Shown: piece by piece, positions 34,643-47,118 of the stretch
Layout: the number at the start of each line of letters is the position of its first letter
How positions within the stretch are numbered: the stretch's first letter is position 1
Assembly (NCBI RefSeq): GCF_003725415.1
Contig: NZ_RJQC01000003.1
Span: forward strand, 157,861 to 221,860
DNA from: Absicoccus porci
GTDB lineage: Bacteria > Bacillota_I > Bacilli_A > Erysipelotrichales > Erysipelotrichaceae
Direction: 5' to 3'
DNA: 64,000 nucleotides
The notes under the pieces: model-generated
What the model was told of the DNA's origin: nothing
What the model saw: the letters and a program-made list of their open reading frames with translations, nothing else
The model's database searches: none
Translations under genes and position numbers: made by a program

Positions 34643-36988
34643 ATGAGAGCAGAACAAATACAACGGATTCAAAATTTAAAAGAAAAAATGTTATCTCAAC
34701 CACGTTATGTAAGTATTGAACAAGCTTTGATCATCACCAAAACCTATCAAGAAAATGAACAAGATTCCAAACAAGTCAAACGAGCAAAAGCTTTATATAA
34801 TGCTTTGACCCAAATTGAAATTGGTGTAGAACCCGATGAGTTGATTGTTGGCAATCGTACAAAAGGCGTTCGTTATGGTGTTGTTTTTCCAGAAAGTGGT
34901 ATTTCTTGGGTGGATCGTGAATTTGAGACCATTCCAACGCGTCCTCAAGATAAATTTTTAGTACACCAAGAAGATATCAAAACTTTCCGTGAACAAATTG
35001 TCCCCTATTGGAAAGGCAAAAGTTTAGAAGATATTGTACGAGATCGAGCAGGAGATGAAGTTTCAGCCATTTCATCGGTAGTAAAAATTAATCAAACGGA
35101 CCATGCACAAGGTCATATTTGTCCCAATGTCAAAGAATGGTTAGAAACGGGACCACAAGGATATATCGATCAGGCAAAGAGCAAACTTGGTAGTTGTACA
35201 CCTCAACAAAAAGAATTTTATGAATGTGTCATCTTAGTTATGCAAGGTGTACAAAAGTTTATGAGACGATATGAAGATTTGTTGAAAGAAACCGCAAAAG
35301 CATATCCAGATCATGCACAAGATTTGATGCAAGTAGCTAGTATTTGTCATAACTTACAAACCCAGCCTACACACATTTTCCATGAAGCTTTACAGTCTTT
35401 ATGGTTTTTAATGGTTGTACTCCATATGGAATCGAATGCTTCGAGTTTTTCACCTGGACGATTGGATCAAATTTTATATCCATATTATCAAAAGGATATC
35501 GATGATTTAACGTTGACCAAAGAAGATGCATTGGAATTGATTGAATGTTTATGGCTAAAATTCAATGAAATTGTATATTTACGCAATAAAAACAGTGCCA
35601 AGTATTTTGCTGGATTCCCAATTGGTTTTAATGTAGCCATTGGTGGACAAGATCAAGAGGGAAAAGATTATTGTAACGATTTATCTCATTTGTTTTTAGA
35701 TGCCCAAGAAGACATTGGCTTGCCACAACCGAATTTATCGGTTCGTTTACATGAACATACCAATGATGCTTTGTTGCGTCATGCTGTTCGTTGTGTTTCA
35801 AAAGGAAGTGGTATGCCACAATTCTTTAATGACAAGGCAATCATCCATTCATTAGAAAAATTGGGTATTTCTCATGAAGATGCGATGAACTATGCCATTG
35901 TTGGTTGCGTTGAACTCACAACACAAGGAAATAATTTGGGTTGGAGCGATGCGGCCATGTTTAACTTGAATAAAGTATTAGAACTCACCTTAAATCATGG
36001 TGTTTGCTTATTAACTGGCAAACAATTAGGACCGGATTATGGTTCTTTGTCAACATATAAAACATTTGAAGAATTAGAAGCCGCTTATAAAAAGATGATT
36101 CTATATTTTATGGATAAGATGTTGGTATGTTGCGAAGCGGTGGAAAAAGCGCATATCGATGTATTGCCAACTCCATTCTTGTCGGCTGTGATCGATGATT
36201 GTATGGAAAAAGGAATGGATGTTACAGCTGGTGGGGCCCACTATAATTTATCAGGTATCCAAATGATCCAAGTCGCGAATTTAGCCGATTCTTTGGCGGC
36301 TATCAAACAAATGGTTTATGATGAAAAACGCATTGCACCAGCTGATTTGGTACATGCTCTACAAACGAATTTTGATGGTGAGGAAGTTATGCGTCAAACT
36401 CTCTTACATCGTGTGCCGAAATATGGCAATGATGTGGAATGGGTCGATGAATTAGGAGCAAAATGGGCTCGCTTTTTCCGTCAAGAATTAGGAAAACATA
36501 CCAATTATCGAAATGGACCCTATCATACAGGCATGTATACGGTCAGCGCACATGTGCCAATGGGCAAGAATGTAGGTGCCAGTGCGGATGGTCGTTTATC
36601 ACAAGATCCATTAGCTGATGGCGGCTTATCACCGGTCTATGGAAGAGATTTACAAGGTCCAACAGCCGTATTGAAATCGGTATCCAAAATGGATGATGAT
36701 TGTACGACCAATGGTGGCTTATTAAATATGAAATTCTTACCAGACTTCTTTAAGACGGAAACAGGCATCACAAAATTCTGTCATTTCTTACGAACGTTTG
36801 TGGATTTGGAAATTCCGCATATTCAATTTAATGTTGTGAGTCGACAAAATTTGTTGGATGCTCAAAAACATCCAGAACAATATCGTTCTTTAACAGTTCG
36901 AGTTGCGGGATATACGGCGTATTTTACGGAATTAGCTGGAGACCTACAAAATGAAATCATTGCCAGAACAACCTATGACAACATCTAA
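34643..36988 (+). CDS. Glycyl radical enzyme, non-PFL subclass, substrate unknown
   Basis: The 781-residue protein has the two family centres: the thiyl cysteine Cys422 in VGCVELTTQG and the glycyl radical site Gly756 in RVAGYTAYF. The single Cys followed by Val-Glu is the pattern of eliminating/dehydrating members (choline lyase, glycerol, hydroxyproline and similar). Pyruvate formate-lyase has a Cys-Cys pair instead, so annotation as formate acetyltransferase would be wrong. The stretch ESNASSFSPGRLDQ differs from ESNGHS in related E. coli PflF. Oxygen-sensitive, so it indicates anaerobic life. It is co-translated with its activase. Confidence 0.9.
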   Translation: MRAEQIQRIQNLKEKMLSQPRYVSIEQALIITKTYQENEQDSKQVKRAKALYNALTQIEIGVEPDELIVGNRTKGVRYGVVFPESGISWVDREFETIPTRPQDKFLVHQEDIKTFREQIVPYWKGKSLEDIVRDRAGDEVSAISSVVKINQTDHAQGHICPNVKEWLETGPQGYIDQAKSKLGSCTPQQKEFYECVILVMQGVQKFMRRYEDLLKETAKAYPDHAQDLMQVASICHNLQTQPTHIFHEALQSLWFLMVVLHMESNASSFSPGRLDQILYPYYQKDIDDLTLTKEDALELIECLWLKFNEIVYLRNKNSAKYFAGFPIGFNVAIGGQDQEGKDYCNDLSHLFLDAQEDIGLPQPNLSVRLHEHTNDALLRHAVRCVSKGSGMPQFFNDKAIIHSLEKLGISHEDAMNYAIVGCVELTTQGNNLGWSDAAMFNLNKVLELTLNHGVCLLTGKQLGPDYGSLSTYKTFEELEAAYKKMILYFMDKMLVCCEAVEKAHIDVLPTPFLSAVIDDCMEKGMDVTAGGAHYNLSGIQMIQVANLADSLAAIKQMVYDEKRIAPADLVHALQTNFDGEEVMRQTLLHRVPKYGNDVEWVDELGAKWARFFRQELGKHTNYRNGPYHTGMYTVSAHVPMGKNVGASADGRLSQDPLADGGLSPVYGRDLQGPTAVLKSVSKMDDDCTTNGGLLNMKFLPDFFKTETGITKFCHFLRTFVDLEIPHIQFNVVSRQNLLDAQKHPEQYRSLTVRVAGYTAYFTELAGDLQNEIIARTTYDNI

Positions 36989-37886
36989 AGGATATATCTT
37001 TGATTTCAAACGATTTGCGACGCACGATGGACAAGGTATTCGAACAACTGTTTTTTTAAAAGGTTGTCCGTTACATTGTGTTTGGTGTCAAAATCCAGAA
37101 GGATTGTCTCCCAAACCAGAAATCATGTATATGCCAAATAATTGTATTCATTGTCTATGTTGTGTACATGCATCCAAGCATAAAGGAGTAACGTTTACGG
37201 GACATCGTATTTGTGTCGATCGAAGTCAGCCAGAAGATTGGCATGCGATCGTGGATGCTTGTCCAACTACTGCGATGCGTTTTGATGCCAAACAATATAC
37301 AGTGGATCAAGCCATGAAAGAAGTGCGTAAAGATAAAGCGTTCTTCAAATATGGCGGCGGGTTAACAATTAGTGGTGGTGAGCCTTTTTTCCAATTTGAT
37401 TTTTTGTTGGCTTTACTGCAAGCCGCAAAAAGAGAAGGTATTCATACCGCTATTGAAACGACTTTGTTTACATCATTAGAACATATTCAAAAGGCATTAC
37501 CTTATCTTGATCAAGTGTATTGTGATTATAAATGTTGGAATGATGATCAACATCGAAGTTATACAGGTGTATCCAATCAAACAATCTTGAAGAATATTCG
37601 TTATGTATTGAATCATCACAACCATGTGATCGTACGAACACCACTGATTCCGCAAATGACAGCAACGGATGAAAATATTCGAAAGATTAGTGAATTTTTA
37701 GTTTCATGCAATCCGGAAGTGCATTATGAAATCTTAAATTATAATCCTATGGCACAGGCAAAATATGCGTATTTAGATATGGAATATTGTTTTGAAGAGA
37801 ATCCAAAACTATATTCTGCAGACCAAATGGAACATTTTTATGACATTGCTCGAAAATCGGGTATCAAACATTTGGTGATTGAGTAG
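36951..37886 (+). CDS. Glycyl radical enzyme activase (radical SAM)
   Basis: This enzyme cuts SAM with a 4Fe-4S cluster and abstracts hydrogen from the partner glycine. The radical SAM motif is CPLHCVWC (C-X3-C-X2-C), preceded by FATHDGQGIRTTVFLKG. The ferredoxin-like insert appears reduced: NNCIHCLCCVHA and DACPTTAM are seen rather than two full clusters. The SAM-binding ISGGEP motif is present. The ATG at 36951 has GGAG upstream and overlaps the enzyme gene by 38 bases; a shorter start lies at 36975. Partnership with the upstream gene is near certain from position. Confidence 0.92.
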   Translation: MKSLPEQPMTTSKGYIFDFKRFATHDGQGIRTTVFLKGCPLHCVWCQNPEGLSPKPEIMYMPNNCIHCLCCVHASKHKGVTFTGHRICVDRSQPEDWHAIVDACPTTAMRFDAKQYTVDQAMKEVRKDKAFFKYGGGLTISGGEPFFQFDFLLALLQAAKREGIHTAIETTLFTSLEHIQKALPYLDQVYCDYKCWNDDQHRSYTGVSNQTILKNIRYVLNHHNHVIVRTPLIPQMTATDENIRKISEFLVSCNPEVHYEILNYNPMAQAKYAYLDMEYCFEENPKLYSADQMEHFYDIARKSGIKHLVIE

Positions 37887-37903
37887 TATAATAATATCAA
37901 GAG

Positions 37904-37932
37904 GAAGCGATCTCTTATTGGGATCGCTTTTT
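37904..37932 (+). terminator. Intrinsic terminator of the glycyl radical operon
   Basis: Stem AAGCGATC / GATCGCTT with a 9-base loop and T residues. Confidence 0.85.
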
Positions 37933-37967
37933 ACGCAAACTTTACGATAGAGAGAAATAGGGAGGTT

Positions 37968-37973
37968 TATAAT
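37968..37973 (+). promoter_or_regulatory. Possible -10 box of ppx close to the start codon
   Basis: TATAAT ends 7 bases before the ATG at 37981, while a GGGAGG sequence lies about 15 bases before it, which is far for a ribosome site. No clear -35 box is seen. Confidence 0.3.
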
Positions 37974-37980
37974 ATATAAC

Positions 37981-38889
37981 ATGAGAACATATGCGATTAT
38001 TGATATTGGATCCAATACTGTTCGAATGAATCTTTACCAAGTAAAGGATGAAAATTTTTCTTTATTGGTATCGAAGAAATCAGCAGTTGGTTTGGCTTCG
38101 TATGTAAAGAAGAAAGTAATGTCACAAGAAGGAATTGATGCATTGATTGAATGTTTGTTGGATTTTAGACGGACAGCTCAATTGTTGAATATTGATGTGA
38201 TCGATGCTTTTGCGACCGCTTCGTTAAGAAATATAAAAAATACCGAAGACGTACTCAATCAAGTATCTGCTCATTGTCATATTCAGATTGAAATCTTATC
38301 TGGTGCCCAAGAAGGTTTGATTTCATTTGATGGTGCTTTACTAGGTATTCATTATGACGATGGTATGTATATGGATACTGGTGGTGGAAGTAGCGAAATC
38401 GTACTTTATGACCAAAAACGAATTGGATTTGTATGTTCTCTTCCGGTTGGTTCGTTAAATCTTTTTAATGAATATGTGGATCGTATCATCCCCACAAAGA
38501 GTGAAATTACGGCCATTCAAGATCGAGTGAAACAAGAATTGAAAAGTGCTGAACCAAGTAAAGGTATGTTTCGCGTAAATAATTTAGTGGTAACGGGTGG
38601 TAGTATGCGTGCTATTCGTGAATTGATGGTTCATTTAAAGATGGTTGATCCCAATAACTTTGTGATCAAACCAGACGATTTATCCGAACTGATCAAAGTA
38701 TTATCCAAAGATGAAAAAGAGACCATTCGTTTGTTTTTGAAAGTAAAAGCCGATCGAGTGCATACGATGTTTCCAGGTTTATTACTTATTCAAAGTGTGG
38801 CTCAGTATAGTCGTGCCAAAAATATTCAAGTATCAACGAATGGTGTACGGGAAGGCTATATGATAGATAAGGTGTTGAAACATGCGTGA
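37981..38889 (+). CDS. ppx: Ppx/GppA exopolyphosphatase-type phosphatase
   Basis: The protein belongs to the ASKHA fold: phosphate 1 motif IIDIGSNTVRM at the N-terminus and DTGGGSSEI in the middle. Ppx releases phosphate from polyphosphate ends, and GppA acts on pppGpp. At 302 residues it is the short, single-core form, without the C-terminal helical domain of E. coli Ppx. It overlaps ppk by 8 bases, which favours a role in polyphosphate turnover. Confidence 0.88.
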   Translation: MRTYAIIDIGSNTVRMNLYQVKDENFSLLVSKKSAVGLASYVKKKVMSQEGIDALIECLLDFRRTAQLLNIDVIDAFATASLRNIKNTEDVLNQVSAHCHIQIEILSGAQEGLISFDGALLGIHYDDGMYMDTGGGSSEIVLYDQKRIGFVCSLPVGSLNLFNEYVDRIIPTKSEITAIQDRVKQELKSAEPSKGMFRVNNLVVTGGSMRAIRELMVHLKMVDPNNFVIKPDDLSELIKVLSKDEKETIRLFLKVKADRVHTMFPGLLLIQSVAQYSRAKNIQVSTNGVREGYMIDKVLKHA

Positions 38890-40996
38890 GTATCCATTTA
38901 CACAGGATCGTGAATTATCATGGTTAAAATTCAATGAACGTGTACTAGAAGAAGCAGCGGATCCAGATGTACCCTTGTTAGAGCGTTTGAAGTTTTTAGC
39001 TATTTTTGGCAGTAACTTAGATGAGTTCTATATGGTTCGTTGTGGTAGTTTATATGATATGTCTTTGGTAGACAAAGATCATCATGATAAGCGGAGTGGA
39101 TTGACACCAACGGAACAATTACATGCGATTTTTCACACAACACATACGTTGTATAAGAAAAAAGATGCAGTGACGAAAGAAATTGAGCATACGATGCGAG
39201 ATATCCACTTATGTCGTGTCCATAAAAAAGATCTAACCAAAAAGCAATCTAAATTTTTATATGCTTATTTTGAAGAACATGTTTTACCCGTGTTGTCTCC
39301 ACAAATCATTGATCTACAACATCCATTTCCGCATTTATTGAATAAGCAACAATATATTTTTGTGCGGATGAAAGAAAATGATCAAGTTATTTATGGCATT
39401 GTTCCAGTACCAACTGTCATTGATCGAATCATTTATTTTGAAGATGGTTCGGGAAATTATGCATTATTGGAACAATTGATTTACTACATGGTTAAATCGA
39501 TTTTCCCTAAGAATGAAATCTTATATAAGACGATCATTCGCGTAACACGAAATGCGGATATAAACTTAAACATGAAAGAAATTGATGTGGATGAAGATTA
39601 TCGTCACTACATGAAAAAAATTTTGAAGAAAAGGGATCGTTTGTCTCCCATTCGTTTGGAACTCTATAAGGAAGCGGATGAAGATTCTATTCAATTTTTG
39701 TGTAAAAATCTGCATTTGGAGACGGAACAAGCTTTCCTTTCAAAATCTACATTAGACATGGATTATTTATTTGCGTTAACTGATCATGCAGAAAAAGTAC
39801 ATTTAGGTTATTTATCTTATCCACCATTTAAGGCACAAGAAAGTATTTATGTAGATCGTGATCGTAAAATCATACCGCAAATATTGAATCATGATGTTTT
39901 GTTATTGTATCCATATCAAAATATTGATATTTTCCTTGATTTGTTAAAAGAAGCAGCGAATGATCCAGATGTTATTTCAATAAAAATGACGATTTATCGT
40001 TTAGCCAAGAATAGTCGTATCATTCATTATCTGATTGAAGCGTTGGAAAATGGCAAAGAAGTCAGTGTTTTAATGGAATTGCGTGCACGATTTGATGAGA
40101 AACGAAATATTGAAGCGGCAGAAGTAATCGAAAATGCAGGTGGTCGTGTGCAATATGGTTTTGAGGAATATAAGGTACATTCAAAGGTTTGTATGATTTC
40201 GCGTAAGTCGAAGCATGGTATTCAACATATTACGCAAATTGGTACTGGAAACTATAACGAAAAAACAAGTCATCAGTATACAGATTATTCATTTATCACC
40301 GCACGTCCGGATATTGGTGAAGATGCTATGCATTTCTTCAATAATATGGCTTTGGGTAACACCAAAGGATCCTATAATCGTTTATTGGTTTCGCCAGTAA
40401 GTCTAAAATCCCATGTTTTGGAAATGATGGATAAGGAAATTACTAAAGCGGAAAATAATGAGCCGGCTCAAATTCTATTAAAGATGAATTCCGTCACGGA
40501 TGTGGATTTGATTAAAAAGATTAGTGATGCATCACAAGCAGGCGTACCTGTAAAGATGGTTGTTCGTGGTATTTGTTGTATTGTTCCAGGATTACCTAAT
40601 TATACTGAAAAAGTAGAAGTACATAGTATTGTGGGTCGATATTTGGAACATGCTCGTATTTATGCATTTGGTGTTGGTAATGAGCAGAAGGTATATATTT
40701 CGAGTGCTGATTTTATGACACGAAATACTGAAAAACGAGTAGAAGTTGCTTGTCCAATCGATGAACCAAAATTAAAACAAGATATCTTAGATTATTTCAA
40801 GGATCAATTTAAGGATGATGTGAAAGGTCGAGTTTTACAGAAAGACGGTACGTACACGAAATTAGATACTGAAACTTTATTTGATTCACAAAATTATGCG
40901 ATGAAAAAAGCCGAGGAATTGGCATTAAATAAAAAGGTCAAAGAGGAGAAAAAGTCGGGTATTTTCAAATTTATTGATCGAATTTTGGGTAGATGA
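38882..40996 (+). CDS. ppk: Polyphosphate kinase (PPK1)
   Basis: PPK1 builds polyphosphate from ATP through a phosphohistidine. The opening (RELSWLKFNERVLEEA) and the ring SNLDEFYMVR are diagnostic. The autophosphorylated histidine is in YKVHSKVCMI, and a second conserved histidine lies in the C-terminal phospholipase-D-like domain (YLEHARIYAFG). Its 704 residues are full length. Together with the overlapping ppx it forms a synthesis-and-breakdown pair. Confidence 0.95.
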   Translation: MREYPFTQDRELSWLKFNERVLEEAADPDVPLLERLKFLAIFGSNLDEFYMVRCGSLYDMSLVDKDHHDKRSGLTPTEQLHAIFHTTHTLYKKKDAVTKEIEHTMRDIHLCRVHKKDLTKKQSKFLYAYFEEHVLPVLSPQIIDLQHPFPHLLNKQQYIFVRMKENDQVIYGIVPVPTVIDRIIYFEDGSGNYALLEQLIYYMVKSIFPKNEILYKTIIRVTRNADINLNMKEIDVDEDYRHYMKKILKKRDRLSPIRLELYKEADEDSIQFLCKNLHLETEQAFLSKSTLDMDYLFALTDHAEKVHLGYLSYPPFKAQESIYVDRDRKIIPQILNHDVLLLYPYQNIDIFLDLLKEAANDPDVISIKMTIYRLAKNSRIIHYLIEALENGKEVSVLMELRARFDEKRNIEAAEVIENAGGRVQYGFEEYKVHSKVCMISRKSKHGIQHITQIGTGNYNEKTSHQYTDYSFITARPDIGEDAMHFFNNMALGNTKGSYNRLLVSPVSLKSHVLEMMDKEITKAENNEPAQILLKMNSVTDVDLIKKISDASQAGVPVKMVVRGICCIVPGLPNYTEKVEVHSIVGRYLEHARIYAFGVGNEQKVYISSADFMTRNTEKRVEVACPIDEPKLKQDILDYFKDQFKDDVKGRVLQKDGTYTKLDTETLFDSQNYAMKKAEELALNKKVKEEKKSGIFKFIDRILGR

Positions 40997-41018
40997 TTTC
41001 ATCTGCCTTTTTCTTTTT
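40988..41018 (+). terminator. Intrinsic terminator of ppx-ppk
   Basis: Stem GGTAGATGA / TCATCTGCC (one G-T pair) with a 2-base loop and a long T-rich run; it includes the ppk stop codon. Confidence 0.88.
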
Positions 41019-41034
41019 GATAAATTATCATAAT

Positions 41035-42105
41035 AAGTGCAACAGCTATAAGAATAAAAAAAGTCCATGGACCCAAGTGATAAGATGTGAGTGACAAAAC
41101 AAACATTTATCAAGGAGAATCCCATGAACTACAACCATCTTAGCATAAATGAGAGAACAGTCATATCTTTACTTGCTTCTTCTGACGTATCGATTCGTGA
41201 AATAGCGAAGCAACTTGGAAGAAGTCCGAGTACGATTTCCAGAGAATTGAAACGAAACCAAACAAATGAACGAGATTCCTGGTATATCCCTTTGAAAGCC
41301 CAGGAAATATATCAAAACAGAAAACATCATTGTGGCAGAAAATATATTTCCTGTGAGGATACGCTATCCTACGTAAAATCTAGAATAGAAGATCATTGGT
41401 CGCCTGAACAAATCGCAAATAGAAAAACAGCACACAAAGTTCCTTCTACATCAACGATCTATCGAATGATTCACCAGAAAAGGCTTGGTCCTATCACAAT
41501 GGCACGTCTAAGAAGAAAAGGAAACTTTACAAGACCGGCCGAAACCAGAGGAAAATTCAATGATGGCGGCAGGACAATCAAAAAACGCCCCAAAGATGTC
41601 TATAAACGAAAAGAATTAGGACATTGGGAGGGTGATACTGTTGTATTCGGTAAAATTGATCGCAAGTGCAAATCTTCAGCCTGTTTTGTGACATTAGCAG
41701 AGCGAAAATCAAGGATGTATATTGCGATAAAGGTTCCAAACAGAACAGCCGAAATTGTCAGCCAAGCTATCATCAAAGCATTAAAAGATTATCCCGAAGA
41801 CATGGTCAAGACGATAACGTTCGACCGCGGAAAAGAATTCGCCGGTTATGAAGATATAGAAAATGCGCTGCACTGCAGTACCTACTTCTGCGATCCATAC
41901 TGTGCCTGGCAAAAAGGAACAAATGAAAACGCCAATGGACTGTTAAGAGAATTCTATCCGAAAGGAATGGACCTATCACTTGTCGATGAAGATGAGCTAA
42001 AGCATAATCTTGAACTGATGAATAATCGGCCACGAAAGTTCCTTGGCTATAAGACACCAAATGAAGTTATGAACGAAACAGACTCACATACATCGTGTTG
42101 CACTT
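41035..42105 (+). mobile_element. IS30-family insertion sequence (1071 bp)
   Basis: Terminal inverted repeats AAGTGCAACA (41035-41044) and TGTTGCACTT (42096-42105) enclose one IS30-type transposase. AAT occurs immediately outside both ends (41032-41034 and 42106-42108), a 3-base target duplication in the IS30 size range. The repeats are short (10 bp perfect). A palindrome TGATAA-A-TTATCA lies just left of the insertion point; IS30 elements tend to choose palindromic targets. Confidence 0.88.
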
Positions 42106-42107
42106 AA
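41124..42107 (+). CDS. IS30-family transposase
   Basis: The 327-residue protein has an N-terminal helix-turn-helix (SINERTVISLLASSDVSIREIAKQLGRSPSTISRELKRN) and a DDE integrase core: Asp in GHWEGDTVV, Asp in ITFDRGKEF, and Glu in KGTNENANGLLREF. All three catalytic residues are in frame, so it looks functional. ATG 41124 has AAGGAG ahead; an in-frame GTG at 41091 is less likely. The stop codon TAA uses the last base of the right inverted repeat and two bases of the target duplication. Confidence 0.93.
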   Translation: MNYNHLSINERTVISLLASSDVSIREIAKQLGRSPSTISRELKRNQTNERDSWYIPLKAQEIYQNRKHHCGRKYISCEDTLSYVKSRIEDHWSPEQIANRKTAHKVPSTSTIYRMIHQKRLGPITMARLRRKGNFTRPAETRGKFNDGGRTIKKRPKDVYKRKELGHWEGDTVVFGKIDRKCKSSACFVTLAERKSRMYIAIKVPNRTAEIVSQAIIKALKDYPEDMVKTITFDRGKEFAGYEDIENALHCSTYFCDPYCAWQKGTNENANGLLREFYPKGMDLSLVDEDELKHNLELMNNRPRKFLGYKTPNEVMNETDSHTSCCT

Positions 42108-42147
42108 TTTGGCAATTCATCTTTTTAAAAAAATTTTAAAAAAGTAC

Positions 42148-42176
42148 TTGTCAAAAGGGAAGAAATATGATTAAAT
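42148..42176 (+). promoter_or_regulatory. rRNA operon promoter
   Basis: TTGTCA (42148-42153), 17-base spacer, TTAAAT (42171-42176). A run of A and T tracts at 42120-42144 resembles an UP element. An antitermination-type sequence GATCTTTGAAAACTG follows at about 42202. The IS30 element ends 42 bases upstream of the -35 box. Confidence 0.65.
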
Positions 42177-42284
42177 TAAAAAGCGCTTGAGAGAGCGACG
42201 ATCTTTGAAAACTGAACAGGAAACCAAGAAACACGTCAATTTCGAAAAGGAAAAAAAGATGTCAGAGACATCGTAGAGCTAAAT

Positions 42285-43826
<1,542 letters not shown>

Positions 43827-44027
43827 AGGAGAAAGCAAGTGTACAGAGAGATGTGCGAAAAGGATTCCTGATCAGTTTTGAGAGATCGGAAGATTTCTCA
43901 GAGATGATCTTTGAAAATCGAACAACGAAGAAGACAACAGAAGGTCTATAACGTTTAGTGAAGAAGATTTCATAAACAGTAGTAGAACAGTTCTGAAGAA
44001 TCTCGAAGAAAACACGAAGAGAACCAA
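43827..44027 (+). other. 16S-23S spacer without tRNA genes
   Basis: About 200 bases. It holds a second antitermination-like GATCTTTGAAAATCG (near 43907) matching that in the operon leader. No tRNA cloverleaf sequences (GGTTCRA-type T-arm with 3' acceptor) are found. Confidence 0.8.
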
Positions 44028-46907
<2,880 letters not shown>

Positions 46908-46955
46908 GAGAAGAGTCGGAAGCGTTGTTCGATTTTGAGAGAGCATCTCTCAAAG

Positions 46956-47072
46956 GATCCGGTAGCGATAGCGGAGTGGATACACCTGTTGACATCCCGA
47001 ACACAGAAGTTAAGCACTCCCGCGGCGAAGATAGTTGGGCCTGCCCCTGCGAACATAGCACGCTGCCGGGTC
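46956..47072 (+). rRNA. rrf: 5S ribosomal RNA
   Basis: The arms GATCCGGTAGCG and CGCTGCCGGGTC pair as helix I. The loop sequence CCCGAACACAGAAGTTAAG is typical of 5S RNA. It is about 117 bases long. A processing hairpin TTGAGAGA-gca-TCTCTCAA lies just ahead at 46935-46953. Confidence 0.96.
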
Positions 47073-47080
47073 CTTTTTTT
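47061..47080 (+). terminator. Probable end of the rRNA operon
   Basis: The GC-rich 3' strand of 5S helix I is directly followed by seven T residues (47074-47080). No separate terminator hairpin is obvious, so the 5S stem itself may serve. Confidence 0.5.
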
Positions 47081-47082
47081 AG

Positions 47083-47111
47083 TTTACTCCACTCTTTTTT
47101 TTGAGTATCAT
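47083..47111 (+). promoter_or_regulatory. Candidate promoter of the TPR gene, possibly leaderless
   Basis: TTTACT (47083-47088), 17-base spacer, TATCAT (47106-47111). The predicted start of transcription falls at or next to the ATG at 47119. No ribosome site is present. Confidence 0.35.
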
Positions 47112-47118
47112 AATACAT

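Noticed and set aside
34643..36988. Annotation as pyruvate formate-lyase
   Set aside because: The active site has a single Cys in GCVE, not the Cys-Cys pair of PFL.
41034..42106. An 11-bp version of the IS30 terminal repeats (TAAGTGCAACA)
   Set aside because: Using 10-bp repeats leaves an exact AAT duplication on both sides, which is the more consistent border.
43827..44027. tRNA-Ile or tRNA-Ala genes in the 16S-23S spacer
   Set aside because: No T-arm or acceptor-stem sequences are present in the 200-base spacer.
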